Shown here: one piece after another, positions 35,556-43,678 of the stretch
Layout: the number at the start of each line of letters is the position of its first letter
How positions within the stretch are numbered: the first letter of the stretch is position 1
DNA from: Methanoculleus sp.
GTDB taxonomy: Archaea; Halobacteriota; Methanomicrobia; Methanomicrobiales; Methanoculleaceae
Assembly (NCBI RefSeq): GCF_020696975.1
Contig: NZ_JAJGBK010000022.1
Coordinates: 62,001 to 126,000, forward strand
Length of the DNA stretch: 64,000 bases
Direction: 5' to 3'
The notes under the pieces: model-generated
Told to the model about the DNA's origin: nothing
The model's input: the letters and a program-made list of their open reading frames with translations, nothing else
The model's database searches: none
Program-made: the position numbers and the translations under genes

Positions 35556-35837
35556 TTGGCAACGCGAAACAATAAGAAAGTTCTCAAGGCCCTGACTAAA
35601 AAGGGGTTCGAATTGCACAATTCAGACCATATAAAATTAACACTTTATCATAACGGAAAAAAGACCGGGCTAACCACTTGGGTTAGCCATGGAAAGCAGG
35701 ATCTTGGCGACAGAATGATAGGCATTATGGCAGATCAGTTACGGTTAGAACGAAGAGAGTTTCAAGACCTGGTTGACTGCCATATATCCGCAAGTGGTTT
35801 AATACAATTATATCACGAAAAGGGAGTCGTTATCTAA
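35556..35837 (+). CDS. HicA-like (YcfA-fold) small protein
   Basis: A 93-residue protein. It has the order of the HicA dsRBD-like fold: KVLKALTKKGFELHNSDHIKLTLYHNGKKT (helix, then the Ser-Asp-His-Ile-Lys strand), a TWVSHG segment with a His, then GIMADQLRLERREFQDLVDC. In HicA toxins a His in the first strand is catalytic, and the SDH here could serve. The C-terminal extension (HISASGLIQLYHEKG) is not part of the minimal toxin. The start is a TTG directly after the TAA of the gene before; no other start fits. No HicB homologue is present, so the 351-aa neighbour may be its partner. Confidence 0.65.
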   Translation: MATRNNKKVLKALTKKGFELHNSDHIKLTLYHNGKKTGLTTWVSHGKQDLGDRMIGIMADQLRLERREFQDLVDCHISASGLIQLYHEKGVVI

Positions 35838-35880
35838 ATATTTCCGATCCCTGATACCACCTATTTTCCCTTACTTCTCT

Positions 35881-36138
35881 TCACGGAAAACCCGGGAGAA
35901 GCTCGCAGTCCGCCACCCCTGCGGCCACTACCTCTTCCACACACTCCTTTATCTCGAATGTTGTGTAGCGCAGAGTCACTTCCGCGACCTGAGATACGGC
36001 ACCCCACGCCGGAGCATCCCGGCAACAGTGCGCTTTTATGTCGTAGACGAACTGCCCGTCCGAGTGGATACCAGTGACGTCCGCATATTTGAGGGGGTAG
36101 GTCGAGAGTTCCTCCGTAGAATCAGCGCATGTCTTCAT
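35881..36138 (-). CDS. Hypothetical 85-aa protein
   Basis: An 85-residue frame from the ATG at 36138. It contains five cysteines (KTC, HCC, KEC, DCE), and the sequence FVYDIKAHCCRDAPAWGAVSQVAEVTLRYTTFEIKE has the look of a real folded protein. There is no strong ribosome site and no family I recognise. It lies between the HicA-like gene and the hairpin tract, converging with the former. It could be a genuine small gene or a fragment of a longer one. Confidence 0.4.
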   Translation of the reverse strand: MKTCADSTEELSTYPLKYADVTGIHSDGQFVYDIKAHCCRDAPAWGAVSQVAEVTLRYTTFEIKECVEEVVAAGVADCELLPGFP

Positions 36139-36149
36139 GACGCGCAATC

Positions 36150-36400
36150 TGGAGGAGCATTCTCCCTTTTTCTCTGGAGAAGAGAACTGAATTCTTCTCT
36201 TTTTCTCTTTGTGCTATGGAGAATTCTCCATAGTTCTCCTGGAGAAGAGAGTTCTCGTCTCCTATTTCTCCCAGGAGAAGCGGACATATAATCTCTTTTT
36301 CGCCGTTTTTCCTCCGGAAAAACCGATGGAGAAAACCTGGAGAAAAACAGGAGAAGACTGGAGAGAATGCAGGAGACATAGGAGAATCACCGTCAGACTA
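36150..36400. repeat. Hairpin-dense tract of GGAGAA/TTCTCC repeats
   Basis: About 250 bases containing more than ten copies of GGAGAA or its complement TTCTCC, many placed as inverted pairs. The clearest is CTATGGAGAATTCTCCATAG at 36214-36233, a perfect 20-bp palindrome, directly followed by TTCTCC-T-GGAGAA (36234-36246). 36300-36390 then has six or more copies in one orientation. It sits between the 85-aa gene and the 3' end of hsdS. A GGAGAA-rich stretch also lies at 45959-46065, beyond the right end of the element. The function is unknown: iterons, protein-binding array or structured RNA. Confidence 0.7.
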
Positions 36401-37727
36401 GCGTGGACTGAGTCCCTCTTCTCCCCGTCTTCTCCTTCTTCTCAGAGTGGATACGCTCAAGCAGGACCGATGCCGGCTCATACTCGCGCCCCTCCCGCCG
36501 GGCGAGTCCCGCCTCGGTGGGGACCAGCCGGCCGGAGAATGCCTGGGCGAGGATGGATTGCCGCATCGTCTCGGTCTTTGCGCGTGCCGCGGCGACTTCG
36601 GCCTCGATCCGGTCGGTGAGGGCGAGGAGGGCCTCGACACGGCGGACGATCTCGTTCTGTTCGGGGAGGGGAGGGAGAGATAACTGCATCTCACTGATTA
36701 TTTTCTTATTTAAAGCGGGTTGCTCCCCACCTCTACCTGCCTTACGATGGTCTTCGTATTTTGATAACGACCAGTACCAAAGAAAATCGGAAGTAATCTT
36801 CTGGATATCTGGAACTATTCCAGCAACATTTTGATTTGTACATGCCTCGATTTCGAGATAAGCAGACTGCCCTCGCGTTTTTCCCTCTCCAATCATGGCG
36901 ATGAGAATAGTGCCCTTTGGGTATATTTTGGCGTTTGAATTTTCTAAACCCAGTTCAGTAATATGTTCTCTTGTGGAGTGTATGTGGTTATTCGCAACCT
37001 CCCCCGATGAAACCCACGGTATTGTACCATTCCAAAACTGAGGCTTCTTCCTTGAAGGGGTACCGCCAACTTTGACTTGAGCAATATCAACTACCTTACA
37101 CTCCAACCAATCTTGTGGACTCCCTGCCCGCCAATCCTCCGTCAGCCGCCCATCACACGCGGCGGCGAGCACCGCCTGCCGGAACTGCTTGAGGATGCCC
37201 GGCACGCGCTCAAGTCGGGCGTTCGCGGCGTCCAGCCGTGCAAACAGCGCCTCGATGGCGGCGACGATGCGGTGCTGTTCGGCGAGAGGGGGGAGGAGCA
37301 ACTCAATACTCTCCAAATGACCTTTGTTTATTGCTGTAAAGGTTGAGCCCGTCCCCCACAACGCTATTTCCGGTTCCTTATACCTCAGGTTATATAGAAT
37401 GTAGTTTGTGGGTACCCCCGCCAAAGGGGTAAGTCCTGCCAAACCCCTCCCTATCGTGCAGACCCGATCGGCCACATTTGTTGGTCCAACTGGGGCACGG
37501 ACGGAAATTAGAATAGCACCTGGTTTCACGATCTTTTTGGGCTCGGTACAGTATACTCGTATAGTTGGATGATAGTCTGTAAAGTCAGCCTTCCCTTGAA
37601 AAAAAGGAAGACCTATTCCCTCCTCATTGTAAGAACTACCAGGCGGAGATTGCCCCATGCAAATATCAGCAACTTGGGGTAAAGTCACCCATTCCCACCC
37701 CTCCGGCACCTCACTCCTCTCTGGCAT
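36393..37727 (-). CDS. hsdS: Type I restriction-modification specificity subunit
   Basis: A 444-residue protein with two target-recognition domains (about 10-150 and 215-370), each followed by a conserved coiled coil: LLPPLAEQHRIVAAIEALFARLD near 155 and LSLPPLPEQNEIVRRVEALLALTD near 350. The end ILAQAFSGRLVPTEAG is family-typical. Both halves are intact, so the subunit should recognise a bipartite DNA site. The recognition-domain parts are more A/T-rich than the conserved parts, the usual sign of TRD exchange. The 5' end overlaps hsdM by 17 bases. The last codons run into the GGAGAA tract. Confidence 0.93.
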   Translation of the reverse strand: MPERSEVPEGWEWVTLPQVADICMGQSPPGSSYNEEGIGLPFFQGKADFTDYHPTIRVYCTEPKKIVKPGAILISVRAPVGPTNVADRVCTIGRGLAGLTPLAGVPTNYILYNLRYKEPEIALWGTGSTFTAINKGHLESIELLLPPLAEQHRIVAAIEALFARLDAANARLERVPGILKQFRQAVLAAACDGRLTEDWRAGSPQDWLECKVVDIAQVKVGGTPSRKKPQFWNGTIPWVSSGEVANNHIHSTREHITELGLENSNAKIYPKGTILIAMIGEGKTRGQSAYLEIEACTNQNVAGIVPDIQKITSDFLWYWSLSKYEDHRKAGRGGEQPALNKKIISEMQLSLPPLPEQNEIVRRVEALLALTDRIEAEVAAARAKTETMRQSILAQAFSGRLVPTEAGLARREGREYEPASVLLERIHSEKKEKTGRRGTQSTLV

Positions 37728-39135
37728 ATCCGTTCCCCATCATCTCAAGGATCGCATTCAGCTCCTCCACCGCGGCCTCAAGTTCGTTGATGGCTTCGGC
37801 GGCCAGTTCCTCCGGGGCGGGCAGATCGTCGCCGTCCGAGAGCGACTCGTCCCGCAGCCACTTCAGCGAGTCGATCTTGTAGTCCTGCTCCTTGAGTTCG
37901 GTGATGTGGAACGATCGCCAGCGGTCTTCCGCCGAGTCCTCGGGGCGGCGCGGGGACCTCCCGTTCGGATCCTCGCCGTAGCAGCGCTCGAACTCCGCAA
38001 AGTGCTCCTTCGTGAGGGGGCGGTCCTTCTTCGTGATCCCCGGCACGTTCGTCCGTCCGTCGTAGACCCAGGTGTGATCGGTCGGAATGCCCTTCGTGAA
38101 GAAGATCACGTTCGTCTTCGTCCCCGGCGAGTAGGGGGTGAACGTCCCGTCCGGCAACCGGAGGACCGTATGGAGGTCGCAGTCCTCGCAGAGCACCTTG
38201 AAGATCTCTCCGGCCTGGTCCGCGAAGAGGACGTTGTCCGGCACCACGACCGCCGCACGGCCGCCGGGCTTTAAGATCGTCATCACATGCTGGATGAAGT
38301 TGAGCTGCTTGTTGCTCGTCTCGATCACGAAGTCTTCCCGGTGCGGGGACTGATTCGCGCCTTTGGTGCCGAAAGGAGGATTGGTGAGCACCACATCGAA
38401 CCGCCGGAAGTCGGGCACCTCGTAGATCGAGTCGCCCAGCCGGATCTCCGGCTCGATACCGTGCAGGTAGAGGTTCATCAGCGCCAGCCGCCGCGGGCGC
38501 TCAACCAGTTCCTGCCCGAAGTAGGTGCCTTTCCTGATGCGCCGCGCAAGGTCACGGTCAAGCGCCCCGCCGCCGGTCTGGACTTTCAGCCACTCATAGG
38601 CGCAGACCAGGAACCCACCTGTCCCACACGCGGGATCGGTGATGGTGAACTCGCGAGCCCTGCGGGGATCGGGCTTCATGCACCGCACGATCGTCTGGAT
38701 GAGGATACGCGGGGTGAAGTACTGCCCGGCACCCTTCTTCCCCTCGCTCGCGGCCTTCTCGAGCAGCCCTTCAAACGCGGCAGCCTTCACGTCGACATCG
38801 AGCCCGGTCCACTCGGTCTCGTCGATCACGCCGATCAGTTTCTTGAGGTTCACCGGGTTGTGGAAACGCGAGAGCGCACCGGCGAAGATGTCGCCGAGCA
38901 GCCCATCGGCCTTGCCGAGGGTGCGGAGGAGATCGGCATAGTGCTCGGTGAGGTCGGTCCCGGACTGCTCTTTCAGTGAGGTCCAATCACAGCCCTCCGG
39001 GAGGTCGACGCCGCGCTCGTCGGCCATCTTGAGAAAGAGCAGATAGGTGATCTGTTCGATGTAGTCACCATAGTCGATCCCTTCGTGCCTCAGCGTATGG
39101 CAGAATCCCCAGAGTTTTTGTACGACGTCACTCAT
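37711..39135 (-). CDS. hsdM: Type I restriction-modification methyltransferase subunit
   Basis: A 474-residue N6-adenine methyltransferase. An HsdM N-terminal helical domain (KLWGFCHTLRHEGIDYGDYIEQITYLLFLKMADE) is followed by the AdoMet motif I ITDPACGTGGFLV and catalytic motif IV VLTNPPFGTKG. The length fits the family. It modifies the recognition site selected by HsdS. Its start overlaps the hsdR stop (ATGA), so all three subunits are translated from one message. Confidence 0.95.
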   Translation of the reverse strand: MSDVVQKLWGFCHTLRHEGIDYGDYIEQITYLLFLKMADERGVDLPEGCDWTSLKEQSGTDLTEHYADLLRTLGKADGLLGDIFAGALSRFHNPVNLKKLIGVIDETEWTGLDVDVKAAAFEGLLEKAASEGKKGAGQYFTPRILIQTIVRCMKPDPRRAREFTITDPACGTGGFLVCAYEWLKVQTGGGALDRDLARRIRKGTYFGQELVERPRRLALMNLYLHGIEPEIRLGDSIYEVPDFRRFDVVLTNPPFGTKGANQSPHREDFVIETSNKQLNFIQHVMTILKPGGRAAVVVPDNVLFADQAGEIFKVLCEDCDLHTVLRLPDGTFTPYSPGTKTNVIFFTKGIPTDHTWVYDGRTNVPGITKKDRPLTKEHFAEFERCYGEDPNGRSPRRPEDSAEDRWRSFHITELKEQDYKIDSLKWLRDESLSDGDDLPAPEELAAEAINELEAAVEELNAILEMMGNGYAREE

Positions 39136-41804
39136 GCCGCAATTGCCTCATTCAATTCCTGAAGTAGTCTTGAGAGCCGGTTTCCAAAAACGCGGTTTGC
39201 CCGTCCCCAGCCGCCATGATCAGCAAAGACGGGGATGATCTCAAAATCTTCCTCATTTATTGAGAGGTTCTGGATTAAATGGGCACGGATGCGATCCAGC
39301 CACGCGGTCTGCTCTGCGGTGAAGGTTTTTCCGTCCAGTATCGTTGCAAACGCCCGATCAATCCGCTCTTCCGCGGTGAGCAGTTCCTCGTCCTCGCGGG
39401 CGGCGTGCTTCACCATCGAGATGATGTCAACGAGCGCCTTCTGGTAATGCACCTGGTGCGCCCGCTGCAGGTTCTCGACGGTGAACCGCTGCGGTGTCGC
39501 CGTGAGTTTCTGCTTCAGTTCGGCAAGCGCATCTGTACTCCACTCCTGCGGGCGGTCGAGGAGGATCTGGATGGCCTCGATCTTATCGGGGTTCTCCTGG
39601 ACGAACCGGGCAAAGAGGGTGAGATAGTCTGCCGGTTTGTACTCGTGCCCGGCCGAATCGCGCACCACCCAGGTCGATGTCACCTCGTCCTGCGTGTGGT
39701 AGTCGATGAGGAACGTCCGGGGAGGCCGGGGATAGTTCACCAGGAGGTTCTGGAAGTCGGGGTCCCGGAGGATCTCCATCGTCCCGGTGAAATCCTCTTC
39801 CAGCCGCCGTTGCAGGGAGACGGCAAACTGCTTGAGATCCCCTCTATCGACGAACTTCCGGAAGAGGTCACGCGCCTCCCCCGACATCTCTTTGTCAATC
39901 CGGTTCAGGTGCTTGACGAGCACGCGGATGTTGTAGGCGCGATCCCGGTTGTTCCAGATATCATCGATGATCTTCGCGATCGGCTTTGCCTCACGTTGCG
40001 GTGGTTCGGCCGTGATGCCGGTTGCCTGCCGGAAGTACTCGATCAGCGTCCCGCCGAAGCAGTCAAAGACAGTAAAGTGCGATTTGTCCGGGTAGTGCTC
40101 CCCTTTGCGCGTGCCTCTTCCCATCATCTGCTCAAAGAGGATACGGGACTTCACCGGCCGGAGAAAGACGATGTATTCGAGGTCGGGGATATCCACTCCG
40201 GTCGAGAGGAGATCGACGCTAACGACGACCCCCGGCAGTTTCCGGTTCCGGAACTCCCGGATTCTCTGCAGGGGGCGATCGACCTTGCCGGTGATCTTCT
40301 GGACGAACGCATCTCCCCGCCCGAAGACCTCGCGGGCGGCATCGACGAGTTGATCTGCATGGGAGATGTGCGGGATGTCCTGGACGGCGAAGATCAGGGT
40401 CTTCGGGAAGCGGCCATACTGCCGCTCGTGCTCGTCGGCATAGCGCTTGATCTCTTCAAGGATCTTATGGTTGGAGTCAATGGACGTGATACTCCGCTCG
40501 ATCTGCTCTGAAGAGTACTCACGCTCGTCTTCGAGGATATCAAGCGTCTTCTCTCCGGTTTCCGGGTCGACAACATCGACGGCCTCCCCCTCTTTCAGGA
40601 AGATCCCCTGCATCCAGACACCTGACTCGATAGTGACGAGATCGTAATCGACCAGATAGCCTTCCCGGACAGCCCGCTCGTAGGGATACTCGTACACCTT
40701 GTGCCTGAAGTAGGCCATCGTATGCGCGGCAGGCGTCGCGGTGAGCCCGATCTTTATCGCATCGAAGTGATCGAGCGTGTTGCGCCAGATCGACATCTCC
40801 TGCGCGGTATACCCGCGGTGGCACTCGTCGGCGATAATGAGGTCGAAGGCGTGGATCGGGATATCCATCTTCTCGGCGTCTTCCTCCACTTCCTCCGTGC
40901 AGGGGAAGGCGGCAGCCTTGCCGAAGAGGTTGATGGTCATCCGCTGGATGGTTGAGACGTACACGAAGGCGTGGCCGGGCCGGGGGTCGGTGAGGTAGGT
41001 GTTCGGCAGCACCGTGACATCAAAGGGGTCATCGTCGTCGAGGTCTCCACGCTGGAACTGCTGGCTGTAGACCTCGTAGGTCTTATCGAACTTCAATCCC
41101 TGCTCGGTGTCAAACGAAGCGAATGCGCGCACCGCCTGCGCCGCGAGAGCCCGCCGGTCGACGAGGAAGAGGACGCGCTTTGCCGCACCGGCTTTCATCA
41201 GGCGGTAGATGAGGTTGACCATCGTGAATGTCTTCCCCGTCCCGGTCGCCATCGCAACCAGCATCTCCCGCTGCCGTTGTGCGATCGCATTTCCGATAGC
41301 GTTGCAGGCTTCGCGCTGATAGGGACGCATCCGGGGATTATCGGGGACCGTGAAGAACTGCGAGCATTCCCGATCGAGATCGGCCTGCAAGCGGTCCAGC
41401 AGGGCATCCGGTGAATGGAAGGCGGCGATCTCCCGCGAACGGTTCAGGGGATGCCGTGCATCGTGATACCAGATCACCTCACCGTTGGTTGCGTAGAGGA
41501 ACGGGACACGGATGCCATCGAAGTTGAACGGAGTATCGGTGATCCCGCGGGCATACCGCTCGGCCTGCACAAGAACACTCTGCGGCCCCAGCGAGACTTT
41601 TTTCGCCTCGATGATGCCGAGGATTGCTCCGTTGACATAGAGGGCGTAATCGGCAGGGCCGTTCTCGGTCGGATACTCCTCGATGGAACACCGATCGTAT
41701 GCACTGAGCGAGCGTCCTTCTCTGTAGGGAACGACATCCCAGCCGGCCGCCCGTAATTTAGGATCGATCCTCGATTTACGGGTCAGATATTCGTTTTCAC
41801 TCAT
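39132..41804 (-). CDS. hsdR: Type I restriction endonuclease subunit R
   Basis: An 890-residue protein from the ATG at 41804; a TTG 30 bases upstream is less likely. The N-terminal nuclease domain has the PD-(D/E)xK core (ADYALYVNGAILGIIEAKK). Two RecA-like helicase domains follow: Walker A MATGTGKTFT, motif II IADECHRGY, motif III GLTATPAA, motif VI QMMGRGTRKG. A C-terminal HsdM-binding region ends the protein. All key residues appear intact, so the system should be active. The order R-M-S, with R first on the minus strand, is common in archaea. Confidence 0.95.
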   Translation of the reverse strand: MSENEYLTRKSRIDPKLRAAGWDVVPYREGRSLSAYDRCSIEEYPTENGPADYALYVNGAILGIIEAKKVSLGPQSVLVQAERYARGITDTPFNFDGIRVPFLYATNGEVIWYHDARHPLNRSREIAAFHSPDALLDRLQADLDRECSQFFTVPDNPRMRPYQREACNAIGNAIAQRQREMLVAMATGTGKTFTMVNLIYRLMKAGAAKRVLFLVDRRALAAQAVRAFASFDTEQGLKFDKTYEVYSQQFQRGDLDDDDPFDVTVLPNTYLTDPRPGHAFVYVSTIQRMTINLFGKAAAFPCTEEVEEDAEKMDIPIHAFDLIIADECHRGYTAQEMSIWRNTLDHFDAIKIGLTATPAAHTMAYFRHKVYEYPYERAVREGYLVDYDLVTIESGVWMQGIFLKEGEAVDVVDPETGEKTLDILEDEREYSSEQIERSITSIDSNHKILEEIKRYADEHERQYGRFPKTLIFAVQDIPHISHADQLVDAAREVFGRGDAFVQKITGKVDRPLQRIREFRNRKLPGVVVSVDLLSTGVDIPDLEYIVFLRPVKSRILFEQMMGRGTRKGEHYPDKSHFTVFDCFGGTLIEYFRQATGITAEPPQREAKPIAKIIDDIWNNRDRAYNIRVLVKHLNRIDKEMSGEARDLFRKFVDRGDLKQFAVSLQRRLEEDFTGTMEILRDPDFQNLLVNYPRPPRTFLIDYHTQDEVTSTWVVRDSAGHEYKPADYLTLFARFVQENPDKIEAIQILLDRPQEWSTDALAELKQKLTATPQRFTVENLQRAHQVHYQKALVDIISMVKHAAREDEELLTAEERIDRAFATILDGKTFTAEQTAWLDRIRAHLIQNLSINEEDFEIIPVFADHGGWGRANRVFGNRLSRLLQELNEAIAA

Positions 41805-42055
41805 CGATGAGGCACGCAGAGGGTGGTAATCCAATAAAATGCTAATCCGTTTTATCTTGCAGTCTTATTTATCGATAGATTAACTTTTTGATATCTATTT
41901 CTAATATGCACGACTAAAATCAACCCATATCCAAGTTTAAAAGAGACGATTGCTTCAGATTGCTCACCTGCAGTTCTGCAATGCCTAACAACAAGATCAA
42001 ATACCAAATTTCGACTGAAGTAAACCAGGCAATCATCGTTGCTAACTTCTAATAT

Positions 42056-43120
42056 TTACTGCATATCCACGCTAAAAACAGGATTAGTTGTTAAAATACT
42101 TTCAAATTGACTTAAAAGGTATTGAGATATATTCCAATCAATACAGTGGGGACAGCAAGTCACGATGAATTGGCTAGAACGAGTGCTACACCCGATGGAG
42201 GTCTGACAAAATTTTACATCTAGTTTTTTAAAGCAGTTCCCAAAGATTAAATGAGGCCATTTGGATAACAGATTAGGATTATAATTAATAAGAGAGAGTG
42301 CCATCACCCGTAATTTGAAGTTTTCAGGATCATATTTGAATCTGAATTGCATCCGATCTACCTCATAGACCTCTGGATCATACCAAGAAAACCTATTTAA
42401 GATCAGGTCTGGCTCCAAGATATTAACTGAAAAAGCCTTTTTTGAATTTATCAATAGTTTATCCTCTTTGATATCAAATTCCCCTGGGTAAATGGATGGG
42501 ATAGCAGATTGGACATCGTGTATTATATCAGATTCCACGGATTTTATGTCATATATCTTATATGGGTGCTCTCCATCGATTGGCTCCATCCTACTATGAT
42601 AAACACAAAATAACCGTTTATGCTCTTCCCGATAATCTTCCGAACTGGTTACCAACTTTAGAGAGTTGAATTGAATTAAAGGAAAATTCTCAACTAATTT
42701 ATTCAATCCATCTTGTTTCGCCAAGTATGCGTAAACTTTAGAAATCTTTATTTCAGGCCGGAATTCATTGAGGGTAGAGAGAGTAATATCTACTTCCTTA
42801 CCCTCACCTATCGCATCAGTAACTAAGACATTCTCTTTCTCGGGATCATTTTCAGAGTAACAATTAATACGGATAGTTTTAGAATTATAGAGCAGTTTAA
42901 TTGAATTTAAACCACTCACGTTTCTTGAGGGGTCAAAATATGGGCGAAACAAATTAAAGCCTTTTCTTTCTAAGACGTACACATTTGGATGTTGCGGTGT
43001 AATTTCCGCGAGAACAAATTCTTCCAACTGATTTTCGATACGATGAGCAATATCAACAGGATGTGCATCGAGGGATTTTAAAAACTCTGATTCGATATTG
43101 ATCGCCGGAAGATCAGACAT
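42056..43120 (-). CDS. Phosphoribosyltransferase-like protein with C-terminal Cys cluster
   Basis: A 354-residue protein in strongly A/T-rich DNA. Residues 98-110 (VLVTDAIGEGKEV) match the shape of the PRPP-binding loop of type I phosphoribosyltransferases (four hydrophobics, an acidic residue, then a Gly-rich turn), with Gly-Glu-Gly-Lys instead of the usual Thr-Thr/Gly-Gly-Thr. The preceding strand (SIKLLYNS) and following strand (ISKVYAYLA) fit such a core. The C-terminal half is unlike any enzyme I know and ends in cysteines at 296, 305, 311, 322, 323 and 326 (CQTSIGC, TCCPHC), a likely metal site. It is divergent from the wHTH-HD gene pair. Possible roles are nucleotide metabolism or a defence effector; both are inference. 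Confidence 0.55.
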   Translation of the reverse strand: MSDLPAINIESEFLKSLDAHPVDIAHRIENQLEEFVLAEITPQHPNVYVLERKGFNLFRPYFDPSRNVSGLNSIKLLYNSKTIRINCYSENDPEKENVLVTDAIGEGKEVDITLSTLNEFRPEIKISKVYAYLAKQDGLNKLVENFPLIQFNSLKLVTSSEDYREEHKRLFCVYHSRMEPIDGEHPYKIYDIKSVESDIIHDVQSAIPSIYPGEFDIKEDKLLINSKKAFSVNILEPDLILNRFSWYDPEVYEVDRMQFRFKYDPENFKLRVMALSLINYNPNLLSKWPHLIFGNCFKKLDVKFCQTSIGCSTRSSQFIVTCCPHCIDWNISQYLLSQFESILTTNPVFSVDMQ

Positions 43121-43341
43121 TCTAGAATTACCCCAAGAATTATCGCAGAAGTATCAATTCGACAACATTTAAACCTCTTGATTCTATATAATATGTCAAC
43201 TTTAGGACACAATACCCAAAAGATAAATATGATACAAATAAACTGATATAGACTCCCAAAAAATGAGAGTTATGATCAAACAAAAAGAATTATATAAATC
43301 TACGTCGAAGTCAGCATATCTGAAGCCTGGAGGAGGACGTT
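43121..43341. promoter_or_regulatory. Divergent A/T-rich promoter region between PRTase-like and wHTH genes
   Basis: About 220 A/T-rich bases between two divergent genes, with TATA-like stretches (TTCTATATAATATG near 43183 and AAAGAATTATATAAATC near 43280). GGAGGACG precedes the ATG at 43342. A winged-helix protein is the first product to the right, so this is the natural place for its operator. Confidence 0.5.
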
Positions 43342-43659
43342 ATGGGTGCAGAGGTAAAAGGTTCGGAGGTAAAAAGTCCTCTATCAAGTGAGTTCAAAGT
43401 GGCAACGGAGATCTATCATTGCCAGAACAACAACGAAGTTATATGGTACGGAAAATTAGTTGATAGACTAGCCGGACAAGTCAGTAAGAACACGATATCA
43501 AATGCTATAGATACCCTATTTGACTGGGGCATTATAAAAGCAGAATACGGAGAGACAGAAAATGGCAGAGCAGGCAGACTCTTAATGATAAGCAACGAGG
43601 CAAAACCCTTAGTTAAAGAATTATACGAGAAATATTGGAAACCGATAAACTACCCCTAA
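43342..43659 (+). CDS. Winged-helix DNA-binding protein
   Basis: A 105-residue protein with a strong ribosome site (GGAGGA). Residues ~17-95 form a winged helix: FKVATEIYHCQ, VIWYGKLVDRLAGQVSKNTISNAIDTLFDWGIIKAEYG (recognition helix SKNTISNAIDTLFDWG), then the wing NGRAGRLLMISNEA. It belongs broadly to the archaeal ArsR/PadR-like single-domain regulators. The HD-domain gene begins 19 bases after its stop, so the two are cotranscribed. It probably controls the module through the divergent promoter at 43121-43341. Confidence 0.75.
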   Translation: MGAEVKGSEVKSPLSSEFKVATEIYHCQNNNEVIWYGKLVDRLAGQVSKNTISNAIDTLFDWGIIKAEYGETENGRAGRLLMISNEAKPLVKELYEKYWKPINYP

Positions 43660-43678
43660 CACGGCGATTCAGACCAAT

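Noticed and set aside
36150-36400. CRISPR array
   Set aside because: The repeated unit is only six bases, spacing is irregular and both orientations occur; no cas gene is present.
36209-36619. Plus-strand 136-codon frame across the hairpin tract
   Set aside because: It reads the GGAGAA repeats and then the antisense of hsdS; there is no independent evidence of coding.
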